Source of the DNA: Hylemonella gracilis ATCC 19624
Lineage (GTDB): Bacteria > Pseudomonadota > Gammaproteobacteria > Burkholderiales > Burkholderiaceae_C
Assembly: GCF_000211835.1 (NCBI RefSeq)
Contig: NZ_AEGR01000065.1
Span: 1 to 59,812, forward strand
Direction: 5' to 3'
DNA: 59,812 nt
Below, in pieces: positions 8,154-18,132 of this stretch. The notes under the pieces are model-generated. The model saw only the letters and a program-made list of their open reading frames with translations, had not been told where the DNA came from and searched no databases. A program made the position numbers and the translations under genes. The number at the start of each line of letters is the position of its first letter. Position 1 is the stretch's first letter.

Positions 8154-9391
8154 GCCGCATGCGCGAATGAGGGCTGAATGGCTCGCTCGCGCGTCTCGCG
8201 CAAGTCAGCCTCCAACAAGTGTTGCGCCACGCTGCACGCGACCACCCGGCCCAGGGCGACGGGCACCGCGTTGCCCAATTGCCGCATGGCCTCGGTCCAG
8301 GAGCCATGCAGGACATACCCATCGGGAAAGGTTTGCAAGCGCGCGGATTCGCGCACGGTGAAGTACCGAGCCTCGCCCGTGGGTTTGACCATCATGTTCT
8401 CCCCCCCCGGGACGCCGTGGTCACCCGCCTTGAGTGTCTTGGCAGGCAAGTCAAGCGGGCTGCCTGTGTGTCCAGGATAGGCGCGCGCGCCAGCCTGGAA
8501 CTGATGATTCAAGACATCGCCCTCGCTCCTCTGGGGGTCGGGCAAGCCGAGCAAGGCATCACGCACCGTGCGCCATGGCGCGCGCGTTGGCGGCAAGCCC
8601 AGTCCCTTCAAGCGTTCGATCAAGCCTGCATGCGACTTGTGGGGCTGGGGACGCGCACGCTTGGCAACCCCATGCCGCTCCCAATACTCGCCCGTGACCC
8701 ATTGATCGTGTAACAACGCGTCAAGTGAGTGGGTTTCTCGAGGAAAAGACCATTGAATTGGAAGGTCGCGACGAAAGCCAACGATGAAGACGCGCTCTCG
8801 CCGTTGGGGCACGCCGTAATTCGCCGCGTTGACAAGGGTCGGCACGACGTTGTACGCCAGCCCGAAGCCGCCTCGGCGCTTGGCGGTCTTGAAACGCTGC
8901 AAGCGCTGATGATGGTCCGCCCAACTTTCATCGACCAGGCGAGTCAGCTCGGGAAACTCCAGCTGAAGCAGTATGTATTGGTAATAGTTGTGGAAGGTGG
9001 AGCGCGTCAGTCCCTTGACGTTCTCCACGATGAAGGCCCTAGGACGCAGACGCCTGATGACATCCACCGTGGCTGGAAACATGTCTCGCCCGTCTTGATG
9101 CGCCTTGTGCTTGCCACCCATGGAGAAAGGCTGGCAGGGAGGCCCTCCCGCGAGAAGGTCCAGCTTGCCCTCCAATCCCGAGGCGTCGAAATCCCGAGCC
9201 CAGTTGCGCACATCGCCTTCAACCACGGGCCAGTCGCGGACCAGGGGATGCCCCCTCTCCTGGTTTTGACGCACGGTATCGCACGCCCATTTGTCCCACT
9301 CAACCACCGCATGGGAGCGAAATCCAGCCAAGGCGACTCCCATGGCCAAGCCCCCCGCGCCAGCGAAAAGTTCTATCGAAGTCAGGGACAT
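8150..9391 (-). CDS. C5-cytosine DNA methyltransferase of the R-M system
   Basis: A 413-residue type II DNA (cytosine-5) methyltransferase that protects host DNA from the adjoining endonuclease using S-adenosylmethionine. Ordered motifs are I (ELFAGAGGLAMG), IV with the catalytic Cys near residue 86 (GGPPCQPFSMGG), VI (IVENVKG), VIII (QRRERVFIVG) and X (QLGNAVPVALGRVVA). The variable target-recognition region lies between VIII and X. It starts 4 bp after vsr ends and overlaps the endonuclease start by 4 bp. A run of eight G bases lies within the gene. The gene is intact. Confidence 0.93.
   Translation of the reverse strand: MSLTSIELFAGAGGLAMGVALAGFRSHAVVEWDKWACDTVRQNQERGHPLVRDWPVVEGDVRNWARDFDASGLEGKLDLLAGGPPCQPFSMGGKHKAHQDGRDMFPATVDVIRRLRPRAFIVENVKGLTRSTFHNYYQYILLQLEFPELTRLVDESWADHHQRLQRFKTAKRRGGFGLAYNVVPTLVNAANYGVPQRRERVFIVGFRRDLPIQWSFPRETHSLDALLHDQWVTGEYWERHGVAKRARPQPHKSHAGLIERLKGLGLPPTRAPWRTVRDALLGLPDPQRSEGDVLNHQFQAGARAYPGHTGSPLDLPAKTLKAGDHGVPGGENMMVKPTGEARYFTVRESARLQTFPDGYVLHGSWTEAMRQLGNAVPVALGRVVACSVAQHLLEADLRETRERAIQPSFAHAA
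8401..8408. repeat. Homopolymeric G8 tract inside the methyltransferase gene
   Basis: Eight consecutive C on the plus strand (G on the coding strand), preceded on the coding strand by CCC. It encodes the Gly-Gly of VPGGENMM. Such a tract is prone to slippage; with eight bases the frame is currently open. Confidence 0.85.
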
Positions 9392-9395
9392 GGCG

Positions 9396-9803
9396 TCATT
9401 TCTCCAAAAACATCAGCATCTTGAGCATGACCTTGACGGGATCGCGCAACTCACACTCCCAAACAACTAGGCTCATCCAACCCAACCTTGTCAGCGCTGC
9501 TCGGTTTAAGACATCGCGGCGGCGATTTTGGTCAAACTTGGAGGACCAAAAATCCTGGTTGCTCTTCGGCAACCTCGCCAAGGCGCAGCGATTATGCCGA
9601 TGCCAAAAACACCCATGCACGAAGATCACCTTTCGTCGCCGCGCGAACACCAAATCGGGACGGCCAGGGAGATTTTGCGAATGAAGTTGGAAGTGGTAAC
9701 CCAGCTTGCGCGCGAGATGGCGCGTGAGCATTTCAGGCGATGTATCTCGAGACCGCACGCGCGACATGCGCTCGCTACGTTCTTCGGGACTCAATGTATC
9801 CAT
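9396..9803 (-). CDS. vsr: Very short patch repair endonuclease (Vsr)
   Basis: A 135-residue mismatch endonuclease that nicks beside T in T:G mismatches created by deamination of 5-methylcytosine. Family hallmarks are MSRVRSRDTSPEM, LPGRPDLVFARRR with the catalytic Asp, and VIFVHGCFWHRH followed by a Cys, which matches the zinc-site His/Cys residues and the catalytic His of E. coli Vsr, then LVVWECEL near the C-terminus. The ATG at 9803 is used because a longer GTG-started frame would run into the MocR-type gene. It is the first gene of a vsr-methyltransferase-endonuclease run and is visibly less GC-rich than its neighbours. Confidence 0.93.
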   Translation of the reverse strand: MDTLSPEERSERMSRVRSRDTSPEMLTRHLARKLGYHFQLHSQNLPGRPDLVFARRRKVIFVHGCFWHRHNRCALARLPKSNQDFWSSKFDQNRRRDVLNRAALTRLGWMSLVVWECELRDPVKVMLKMLMFLEK

Positions 9804-9832
9804 GCGGCAATATAGATTGAAGCATCGGTTCC

Positions 9833-11392
9833 TCACACCCGCGCCATCACATCCGCCAACAACTCAATCCCCGGCGCGATGCGCTCTGCGGAGATGGCGG
9901 AAAAGCCCAGGCGGAAATGCCGGTCCGGCGGGTTTACATCAAAGAAATTCGGCGCGCCCGGCTCGATCAGCACGCTGCGGCGTGAAGCCGCCCAGGCCAG
10001 CTTCTGCGCACTGATGGCCTCGGGCGCTTGCAGCCAGAACGCCGAGGCGCCCGAGCCTCCGGCGTAAGCGCAACCATCCAGGTGCTGCTCGATGGCATGA
10101 CGCAGGGCGTCATGCTTGCGCGCATGCGCCGAGCGGTAACGGCGCAGGTGGGCGTCGTAGTCGCCCTCGGCCAGGAAGCGGGCCAACAGTCGCTGGGCAT
10201 GCAGGGGTGCGTGGCGCAGCATCAGGCGGCGCAGGGCGCGCAGCTCGCGCACCAGTTCCTCGTCGGCCACCAGGTAACCCAGGCGCAGGCCCGGCCCCAG
10301 GCTCTTGGAAAAGCTGCTGAGGTAGATGACCCGGCCATGCCGGTCCGCCGCCTTGAGCGCGGGCGGCGGGTGACTGGAAAGATCAAGGTCAGCGTCGTAG
10401 TCGTCCTCGATCAGCACCTGGTCACGCGCGTGCGCCTGCTGCCAGAGCCGCGTGCGCCGCTCCGCGCTGAGCGTGACGCCCGTGGGCACCTGGTGGCTGG
10501 GCGTGACGTACACGTAGTCGCACTCTGCCAGGCGATCGTCCAGGCACAGGCCGTGCGCGTCCACGTCGTGCAGGGAAATGTCGGCGTTCTGCATGGCGAA
10601 GACGTTCCAGGCATCACGAAAACCCGGGTTCTCCAAACCGACGCGCACACCCGGCCCCGTCAGCAGGCGCGCCAGCAGGTAAAGCGCGTTCTGCGAGCCT
10701 TGGGTGACGAGGATTTCGCCGGGCGCGGCCTGGATGCCGCGCTTGGGCAGCACGCGGGTGCGCAGCTGCGTGATGAGTTCGGGATCGTCCTGGTCCACGG
10801 CATCGCTGATCCAGAAATCGCGGTGCCGTTTCGATTGCAGCGTCTCGCGCGCCGCGCGGCGCCAAGCCGCAGCGGGGAACAAGGCGGGATCGGCCTGACC
10901 ATAGGCGAAAGGGTACTGGTACTGACGCCAATTGCTGGGTCGAAGGATGCCTTGGCGCGGGCCGGCGGGCTGGCGGATGCGCTCGCCCCAGCTTGGGGAA
11001 CGCGCCGTTCCCGCCGCGACATCCGGCGCACCACCCGTGCCCGCGTCCCGGTCAGTGTCCCGCATGAGAAGCGATGGCAGACGGCTGGCCAGTTCGCGGT
11101 AGTCGGGATGCAGGTAATAACCGCTGCGCGGGCGGCTTTGCAGGAAACCTTTTTCCAACAAACTCTCGTAAACCAGGGCCACCGTGTTGCGTGCGACCGA
11201 AAGCTGACGTGACAGGTCACGGCACGAAGGCAGCGGCTCGTCAGGGGGAAAGGCGCCATGCAAGATGGCATCCACCAGGGCTTCGCGCAGCTGTTCCTGC
11301 AAGCCGCGCGTGCGCTCGAACTCCAAATGGAAGTAATGGTCGATCACGGGAGTCGTCAAGCAAGGGACGTACCTGAAAAAACCGAGGTGCAT
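9833..11392 (-). CDS. MocR/PdxR-type regulator (GntR HTH fused to aminotransferase domain)
   Basis: A protein of about 519 residues that joins a GntR-type winged HTH (LQEQLREALVDAILHG, then LPSCRDLSRQLSVARNTV) to a fold-type I aminotransferase domain that binds PLP as an effector. The aminotransferase part shows ILVTQGSQNALYLLARLL, VLIEDDYDADLDL and VIYLSSFSKSLGPGLRLGYL, which contains the PLP-Lys. Such proteins control vitamin B6, GABA, taurine or ectoine genes. It is divergent from an amino-acid ABC transporter, its most likely target. The N-terminus is uncertain: ATG 11392 is called, but TTG or GTG codons about 30-45 nt further in would also fit. Confidence 0.88.
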   Translation of the reverse strand: MHLGFFRYVPCLTTPVIDHYFHLEFERTRGLQEQLREALVDAILHGAFPPDEPLPSCRDLSRQLSVARNTVALVYESLLEKGFLQSRPRSGYYLHPDYRELASRLPSLLMRDTDRDAGTGGAPDVAAGTARSPSWGERIRQPAGPRQGILRPSNWRQYQYPFAYGQADPALFPAAAWRRAARETLQSKRHRDFWISDAVDQDDPELITQLRTRVLPKRGIQAAPGEILVTQGSQNALYLLARLLTGPGVRVGLENPGFRDAWNVFAMQNADISLHDVDAHGLCLDDRLAECDYVYVTPSHQVPTGVTLSAERRTRLWQQAHARDQVLIEDDYDADLDLSSHPPPALKAADRHGRVIYLSSFSKSLGPGLRLGYLVADEELVRELRALRRLMLRHAPLHAQRLLARFLAEGDYDAHLRRYRSAHARKHDALRHAIEQHLDGCAYAGGSGASAFWLQAPEAISAQKLAWAASRRSVLIEPGAPNFFDVNPPDRHFRLGFSAISAERIAPGIELLADVMARV

Positions 11393-11547
11393 CGCCAAGG
11401 CCGCAGCGGTGCGGCCCGCGCGGCAACTGGCCAAGGGCGCCAGCGCAACTGTCACCATCGCCACCCACCTTGTCGTGCGCGCTCCGGACCCCGAGGCCCG
11501 AACTTTGCATGAGTCCGTTTGTCCAGCAACAACCGCCCGGAGCAACC

Positions 11548-12450
11548 ATGGCCCCCCTGACTGTTTCTTCCGTCCCCGCTTCCTTCCATGCCGCCGCGCG
11601 TTCCGTCGCACGCACGCTGGCGGTGATCCTGGCCCTCTCTGTGACCGCCCTGTCCGCGCACGCCGACCTGGCCGACATCCAGAAGAAGGGCGTGTTCAAG
11701 GTCGCCACCGAGGACGACTACCAGCCCTTCAACTTCATCCAGGACGGCAAACCCGTGGGCTTCCACGCCGACATGCTGGCCGACCTGCAGACGTTCATGG
11801 CCAAGAAGAGCGTCAAGGTCCAGCAAGAAATCCTGCCCTGGACCGGCCTGCTGGCCTCCGTCGCGGCCGGCCAGTACGACATGGCCTACACCGGCGCGCT
11901 GGTGACGGAAGAACGCCTCAAGGTCTTCAACTTCGCGCCGCCCTTCGCCTCGGCCCAACACTTCTACATCAAGCGCGCGGGCGACAAGAGCCTGGGCGAC
12001 ATCCCCACGCTGTCGGGCAAGACCGTGGGCGTGCAGGCCGGCAGCGCCCTGCTGGCGCGCCTGCCCGAGCTGGAAGCCATGCTCAAGAAGGTCGGGGGCA
12101 AGCTGGGCAAGGTGGTGGAGTACCCCTCCTACCCCGAAGCCATGGCCGACCTGGCCAACGGCCGCCTGGACTACGTGATCGACGCCGTGGTGCCGGCCAA
12201 CACCATCGTGGCGGCCAAGCCCAAGGTCTTCGCCAAGGGCGTGGCCGTGTCCGGCGGCGGCTTCGCGGCCTGGCCTATCCCGAAGAACAACCCGGAACTG
12301 CTCAAGCTGATGACCGAGTTCATGACCGAGTTGCGCAAGAGCGGTCGCCTGGCCGAGTTGCAGAAGAAGTGGTTTGGTGAAGCCTTCCCGGCCCTCCCGA
12401 CCGAACCCATCACCAACTTCGATCAGTTCAAGAAACTCGCGGGCATGTAA
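11548..12450 (+). CDS. Periplasmic substrate-binding protein of an amino-acid ABC transporter
   Basis: A 300-residue family 3 solute-binding protein. The first 39 or so residues form a signal peptide with a hydrophobic core (TLAVILALSVTALSAHA) and probable cleavage after AHA. The mature part has the family patterns GVFKVATEDDYQPFNF, VGFHADMLADL, YDMAYTGALVTEERLKVFNFAPPF and TVGVQAGSALLARLPELEA. The ATG at 11548 has GGAG 7 nt upstream; an ATG at 11509 lacks a ribosome site. It is first in a binding protein-permease-permease-ATPase operon. The ligand is probably a polar or basic amino acid or a derivative, which cannot be fixed from sequence. Confidence 0.9.
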   Translation: MAPLTVSSVPASFHAAARSVARTLAVILALSVTALSAHADLADIQKKGVFKVATEDDYQPFNFIQDGKPVGFHADMLADLQTFMAKKSVKVQQEILPWTGLLASVAAGQYDMAYTGALVTEERLKVFNFAPPFASAQHFYIKRAGDKSLGDIPTLSGKTVGVQAGSALLARLPELEAMLKKVGGKLGKVVEYPSYPEAMADLANGRLDYVIDAVVPANTIVAAKPKVFAKGVAVSGGGFAAWPIPKNNPELLKLMTEFMTELRKSGRLAELQKKWFGEAFPALPTEPITNFDQFKKLAGM

Positions 12451-12528
12451 GACCACGCCGCCCGCGCCAAGCCGGTCGAAGCCATTCCTTCGACCGGCGC
12501 GGCACGCGCGGCCACCCGGAGCAAGAAC

Positions 12529-13170
12529 ATGGACGAGCAAGCCTGGCGCATGCTGTTCGCCGGGGCCTGGGTCACGGCCTGGACCTCGGGCCTGGCCATC
12601 GCCATGGGCGTGGTGATCGGCTTGGGCCTGGCGCTGCTGCGCATGGCCCGCATCCCCCTGCTGGACCCGCTGCTGGCAGCCTGGATCAGCTTCGCGCGCG
12701 CCACGCCCCTGGTGACGCTGGTGCTCTTCATCTTCCTGGCCTCGCCCAAGCTGGGCTTGTCGCTGAACCGCGAGATAGCCGCCGTGCTGGCGCTGACCAT
12801 CAACACCTCGGCCTTCAACGCCGAGGTCTGGCGCTCGGCCTTCCGGGGTTTCTCGCGTGAGCAGCTGGAAGCGGCCCTGGCCTGCGGCATGACGCGCCTG
12901 CAAGCTTTCCGCCGCATCATGCTGCCGCAGATGGCCGTGACCAGCATGCCCGGTCTGATCAACGAGATGACCTTCCTGGTCAAGGGCAGCCCCGCCATCG
13001 CCGTGATTGGCATGGTGGACCTCACGCGCGTGACCAACCGCATCGCCGCCGTCACCTACGAACCCCTGCCGCCCATCCTCGCCGCTGCCGTGCTCTACAT
13101 GGCGCTGATCGCGTTGATGGTGAAGCTGCAAGGCATGGCGCAGCGCAACGCCCATCGGCTCGCGATGTAA
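12529..13170 (+). CDS. Polar amino-acid ABC transporter permease (HisM/ArtQ type)
   Basis: A 213-residue inner-membrane permease with about five hydrophobic segments, the first at residues 9-32. The EAA-type loop that contacts the ATPase is LEAALACGMTRLQAFRRIMLPQ, shown here in part, followed by the MTFLVKGSPAIAVIG segment common in HisMQ-family permeases. A GGAGC ribosome site lies just before the ATG. A 78-bp gap separates it from the binding protein and 14 bp from the second permease, so the two permeases probably form a heterodimer. Confidence 0.9.
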   Translation: MDEQAWRMLFAGAWVTAWTSGLAIAMGVVIGLGLALLRMARIPLLDPLLAAWISFARATPLVTLVLFIFLASPKLGLSLNREIAAVLALTINTSAFNAEVWRSAFRGFSREQLEAALACGMTRLQAFRRIMLPQMAVTSMPGLINEMTFLVKGSPAIAVIGMVDLTRVTNRIAAVTYEPLPPILAAAVLYMALIALMVKLQGMAQRNAHRLAM

Positions 13171-13184
13171 GGAACGCTCGCCCC

Positions 13185-13862
13185 ATGTCCGACACGCCCA
13201 ACAACTGGACCGCGCTCTGGGAGCACCGCGACCTGCTGCTCAACGGCCTGGGCACGACGGTGCTGCTCTTCGTGCTGGCCGCCATGCTGAGCTTCGTGCT
13301 CGGCTGCCTGCTGGCCTGGCTGCTCGAAGGCCGCGACAACGCGCCGCGCCGCACCCTGCGCCTGGGCATCAACGCGCTGCGCATGCTGCCCTTCCTGATC
13401 TTCATCTACCTGCTGTACTACGGGCTGCCCAGCCTGGACATTCGACTGGAAGCCTGGGACGCGGGATTGATCGGCCTGTCTTGCTACTACGCCGCCTACT
13501 ACGCGGAAGTGCTGCGCGGCGCGCGTCTGGTGCTGCCGTCGGGCTCGCTGGACGCGGCTTATGCCCACGGCTACCGGCGCGGCAAAGCTTTCCTGCGCAT
13601 CGTGCTGCCCCAGCTGGTGATGCGCACGCGCGGCGAGAGCGGCAACCTGCTCATCATGTGCCTGAAGGACACCTCCTTCCTGGGCATCATCACCGTGACC
13701 GAGCTGACTGCGGCGGCCAACGCCATGTCCTCGCGCTACTTCATCCCCATGGAGGCCTTCGTGCTGGTGCTCGGGCTGTACTGGGCGCTGGGCATCACGG
13801 TGGACGCGCTGATGCGCCGCTTTGGACGCTATGGGCGGCAACGAGGACTTGAATATGAGTGA
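13185..13862 (+). CDS. Polar amino-acid ABC transporter permease, second subunit
   Basis: A 225-residue HisMQ-family permease with about five membrane segments (for example TVLLFVLAAMLSFVLGCLLA). The conserved cytoplasmic loop is LDAAYAHGYRRGKAFLRIVL, followed by LKDTSFLGIITVTELT. Its last eight bases overlap the start of the ATPase gene (ATGAGTGA), which indicates translational coupling. Confidence 0.9.
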   Translation: MSDTPNNWTALWEHRDLLLNGLGTTVLLFVLAAMLSFVLGCLLAWLLEGRDNAPRRTLRLGINALRMLPFLIFIYLLYYGLPSLDIRLEAWDAGLIGLSCYYAAYYAEVLRGARLVLPSGSLDAAYAHGYRRGKAFLRIVLPQLVMRTRGESGNLLIMCLKDTSFLGIITVTELTAAANAMSSRYFIPMEAFVLVLGLYWALGITVDALMRRFGRYGRQRGLEYE

Positions 13863-14646
13863 AAAAACAGTCACCAGCCCTCAGGCCGGTGCACCCGCAG
13901 TGGAAATACGCCACCTGTCCAAGAGCTTCAACGGCGTGGAGGTGCTGCGCGACATCGACCTCAGCGTGGCCAAGGGCGAGGTGGTCAGCATCCTGGGCTC
14001 CTCGGGTTCGGGCAAGTCCACCCTGCTGCGCTGCGTGAACTGGCTGGAACAGCCCGACCGGGGCGAGATCCGCATCGGCGGCGCGCGCATGGGCGTGGAC
14101 GACCAGACCGGCAAGCCCCTGCCGGGCCGGGCCCTGGCCGCGATGCGCGCGCGCACGGGCATGGTGTTCCAGAGCTTCAACCTTTGGCCGCATTTCACCG
14201 TGCTGCAAAACGTGATGGAAGTGCCCGTGCACGTGCAAGGCAAGCCCAAGGCCCAGGTGCGCGAACAAGCCCTGGCCCTGCTGGCCAAGGTCGGCATGGC
14301 GGACAAGGCCGGGCAGTACCCGCACACCCTCTCGGGTGGGCAGAAGCAGCGCGTGGCCATCGCCCGCGTGCTGGCCATCGAGCCCGAGGTGCTGCTGTTC
14401 GACGAGCCGACCTCCGCGCTCGACCCTGAGCGCGTGGGCGAGGTGCTGGCCGTGATGCGCGACTTGGCGGGCGGCGGCTACACCATGATGGTCGTCACGC
14501 ACGAGATGGATTTCGCCCGGGCCGTCTCGGACCAGGTGGTGTTCCTGGAACAAGGCAAAATCATCGAGCGCTGCGCCCCCGAGAAGTTCTTCACGAACCC
14601 GGAGACCGACCGGGTGCGCAAGTTTCTCGAACTGGAAATCAAGTAA
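13855..14646 (+). CDS. Amino-acid ABC transporter ATP-binding protein (HisP/GlnQ type)
   Basis: A 263-residue ABC ATPase that powers the two permeases just upstream. Walker A is GSSGSGKST, the Q-loop lies in GMVFQSFNLWPH, the signature is LSGGQKQRVAIARVLA, Walker B is VLLFDEPTSALDPE and the switch His is in MMVVTHEMDFA. The SFNLWPH and T(S/A)ALDPE features are typical of polar amino-acid importers. ATG 13855 is preferred over 13822 because it overlaps the preceding stop codon in the usual way. Confidence 0.94.
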   Translation: MSEKTVTSPQAGAPAVEIRHLSKSFNGVEVLRDIDLSVAKGEVVSILGSSGSGKSTLLRCVNWLEQPDRGEIRIGGARMGVDDQTGKPLPGRALAAMRARTGMVFQSFNLWPHFTVLQNVMEVPVHVQGKPKAQVREQALALLAKVGMADKAGQYPHTLSGGQKQRVAIARVLAIEPEVLLFDEPTSALDPERVGEVLAVMRDLAGGGYTMMVVTHEMDFARAVSDQVVFLEQGKIIERCAPEKFFTNPETDRVRKFLELEIK

Positions 14647-14707
14647 GCACGTGTTTCGATCCGTCTTGAACGCCGCGGCCCTTGGGGGCCGTGGCTGGGC
14701 CTGAGCC

Positions 14708-16379
<1,672 letters not shown>

Positions 16380-16523
16380 AGAGGGCCCGAGCGCCGCAGC
16401 CAAGGAGCCCTGGGCTCGCGGATGCCGCCGACGCGGCATTCAGCGCATCGAGACGATCGGCCACCTTGTTGGCCTGATGCATGGCGGCGCTCTTGACGGG
16501 CTACTCGCTGGCGTTCAAAGGGC

Positions 16524-17705
16524 TCAGACCCGTTCGATCGCCATCGCCACGCCCTCGCCACCGCCGATGCACAGCGTGGCCAAGCCGCGCTTCTTGCCAC
16601 GCGCCTGCAAGGCGTGCAGCAGCGTGACCAAGATGCGCGCGCCGCTGGCGCCAATCGGGTGGCCCAGCGCGCAGGCGCCGCCGTTGACGTTGAGGATCTC
16701 GTGCGGCACCTTCAGCTCGGCCATCAGCGCCATGGGCACGACGGCGAAGGCTTCGTTGACTTCCCACAGGTCCACGTCCTTCACGCTCCAGCCCGCGCGG
16801 GCCAGCGCCTTTTGCGTGGCACCAATCGGCGCGGTGGTGAACCACTCGGGCTCGTGCGAGTTGATGGCGTGGCCCATGACCTTGGCCAGGGGCTTGCAGC
16901 CGAGCTTCTTGGCGGTGGACTCGCGCATCATCACCAAGGCGGCCGCGCCATCGTTGATGGAGGAGCTGGACGCGGCGGTGATCGTGCCGTCCTTCTTGAA
17001 GGCGGGTTTGAGCGTCGGTATCTTGTCCAGCTTGGCCTTGCCCGGGCCTTCGTCGATCTCGACCACGGTCTCGCCCGCGCGCGTCTTGACGGTCACGGGC
17101 GTGATCTCGGCCTTGAAAGCACCGCTGGTCGTGGCGGCTTGCGCGCGCTTGACGCTCTCGATGGCGAAAGCGTCCTGCGCCTCGCGCGTGAACTTGTACT
17201 TGGCCGCGCAGTCCTCGCCGAAGGTGCCCATGGCACGCCCCGCTTCGTAGGCATCTTCCAGACCGTCGAGCATCATGTGGTCGTAGACCTTCTCATGCCC
17301 CATGCGGTAGCCACCGCGCCCCTTGAGCAGCAGGTAGGGCGCGTTGGTCATGCTCTCCATGCCGCCGGCGACCACCACGTCCGCCGTGCCCGCGACCAGC
17401 ATGTCGTGCGCGAACATGGCCGCGCGCAGGCCAGATCCGCACATCTTGGACAGGGTGACGGAACCGGTGGTCTTGGGCAGCCCCCCCTTGAAGCCCGCCT
17501 GCCGCGCCGGTGCCTGGCCCTGGCCCGCCATCAGGCAGTTGCCGATGATCGCCTCGTTGACCAGCTCGGGCGCGATGCCCGCGCGCGCCACCGCCGCCTT
17601 GATGGCCGCGCCCCCGAGATCGTGCGCCGCGAGGGACGCGAAGTCGCCCATGAAGGCGCCCATGGGCGTGCGGGCTGCGCTGACGATGACGATGGGATCA
17701 GACAT
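16524..17705 (-). CDS. Acetyl-CoA C-acetyltransferase (thiolase)
   Basis: A 393-residue thiolase that condenses two acetyl-CoA or cleaves acetoacetyl-CoA. The nucleophilic Cys is at about residue 89 in VTLSKMCGSGLRA, the active-site His is in CALGHPIGASGARI, and the second Cys is in LCIGGGEG. Length and motifs match AtoB/PhaA-type biosynthetic or degradative thiolases. It could finish leucine or ketone-body breakdown by cleaving the acetoacetate-derived CoA ester, although the liu operon is 10 kb away. The ATG at 17705 follows an AGGAG. Confidence 0.93.
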   Translation of the reverse strand: MSDPIVIVSAARTPMGAFMGDFASLAAHDLGGAAIKAAVARAGIAPELVNEAIIGNCLMAGQGQAPARQAGFKGGLPKTTGSVTLSKMCGSGLRAAMFAHDMLVAGTADVVVAGGMESMTNAPYLLLKGRGGYRMGHEKVYDHMMLDGLEDAYEAGRAMGTFGEDCAAKYKFTREAQDAFAIESVKRAQAATTSGAFKAEITPVTVKTRAGETVVEIDEGPGKAKLDKIPTLKPAFKKDGTITAASSSSINDGAAALVMMRESTAKKLGCKPLAKVMGHAINSHEPEWFTTAPIGATQKALARAGWSVKDVDLWEVNEAFAVVPMALMAELKVPHEILNVNGGACALGHPIGASGARILVTLLHALQARGKKRGLATLCIGGGEGVAMAIERV

Positions 17706-17979
17706 GGTGTGCTCCTTGGGTGGGGGCCGCGTGAATGACAAAGGTGGGCGAGATCGGAAATGCCAGCGGCCGAGTCCGGCGATTGTGCCGCTAAAGAGCC
17801 TGGCCGGCACCCTTCGGCACGGGTCCGCAGCACTACGTAGGGGGGATTACCCGGCGTCGTGCCCAGGCCGTTCTTGTTCACCTCGACATGGACAAGGCAG
17901 GGCGCGCCGCGTCGCCCACGGACCCGCAGAGACCGGCCCATGCCTGCGGGACGTGCAACACCCCTCACGTCACAAACTG
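17706..17979. other. Divergent intergenic region between thiolase and nitrilase operon
   Basis: The 427 bp between the thiolase and nitrilase starts hold no convincing gene. The part nearest the thiolase should contain its promoter, but no strong hexamers stand out. The right part holds the promoter and leader described separately. Confidence 0.5.
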
Positions 17980-18008
17980 TTGACGCGCCATTTTTCCGCG
18001 TTCATAAT
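17980..18008 (+). promoter_or_regulatory. Sigma70-type promoter of the nitrilase/amide-transport operon
   Basis: TTGACG at 17980-17985 and CATAAT at 18003-18008 are each one base from consensus and 17 bp apart. Transcription would begin near 18015, giving a leader of about 118 nt that contains two hairpins and a terminator before the first start codon. This is one of the best promoter matches in the window. Confidence 0.72.
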
Positions 18009-18020
18009 TTGCGGCACTGA

Positions 18021-18060
18021 CGCGGCCTGGGCCGCGCCAGGACCTCAGCAACATTGCTGA
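18021..18060 (+). promoter_or_regulatory. Tandem small hairpins in the leader, candidate ANTAR target
   Basis: Two potential 5-bp hairpins with 6-nt loops lie 3 nt apart. The first is CCTGG (18026-18030), loop GCCGCG, CCAGG (18037-18041). The second is TCAGC (18045-18049), loop AACATT, GCTGA (18056-18060). ANTAR proteins bind paired hexaloop hairpins whose loops have A at position 1 and G at position 4. Here loop 1 keeps only the G and loop 2 only the A, so the match is partial. A competing hairpin, CGCGGC (18021-18026) with GCCGCG (18031-18036), excludes the first. The ANTAR gene at the end of this operon is the reason to take the structure seriously. Confidence 0.45.
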
Positions 18061-18076
18061 CCACATACCGGCTATG

Positions 18077-18116
18077 AAAGCCCCTGACATGCGCTAGCGC
18101 GCGGTCAGGGGCTTTT
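18077..18116 (+). terminator. Intrinsic terminator (attenuator) just upstream of the nitrilase start
   Basis: Arms AAAGCCCCTGAC (18077-18088) and GTCAGGGGCTTT (18104-18115) are perfectly complementary. The loop contains the smaller palindrome GCGCTAGCGC. The sequence runs on as T-G-CTTTT. The hairpin ends 16 bp before the ATG at 18133 and is downstream of the promoter, so it can only act as an attenuator of the operon it precedes. Confidence 0.85.
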
Positions 18117-18132
18117 GCTTTTGGGAGTTTGA

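Noticed and set aside
7394-9832. Prophage or transposon carrying the R-M genes
   Set aside because: No integrase, transposase, terminal inverted repeats or target-site duplication is visible at either end.
11452-13155. A 567-codon minus-strand frame across the amino-acid transporter
   Set aside because: It runs antisense to the binding protein and first permease and has a low-complexity translation.
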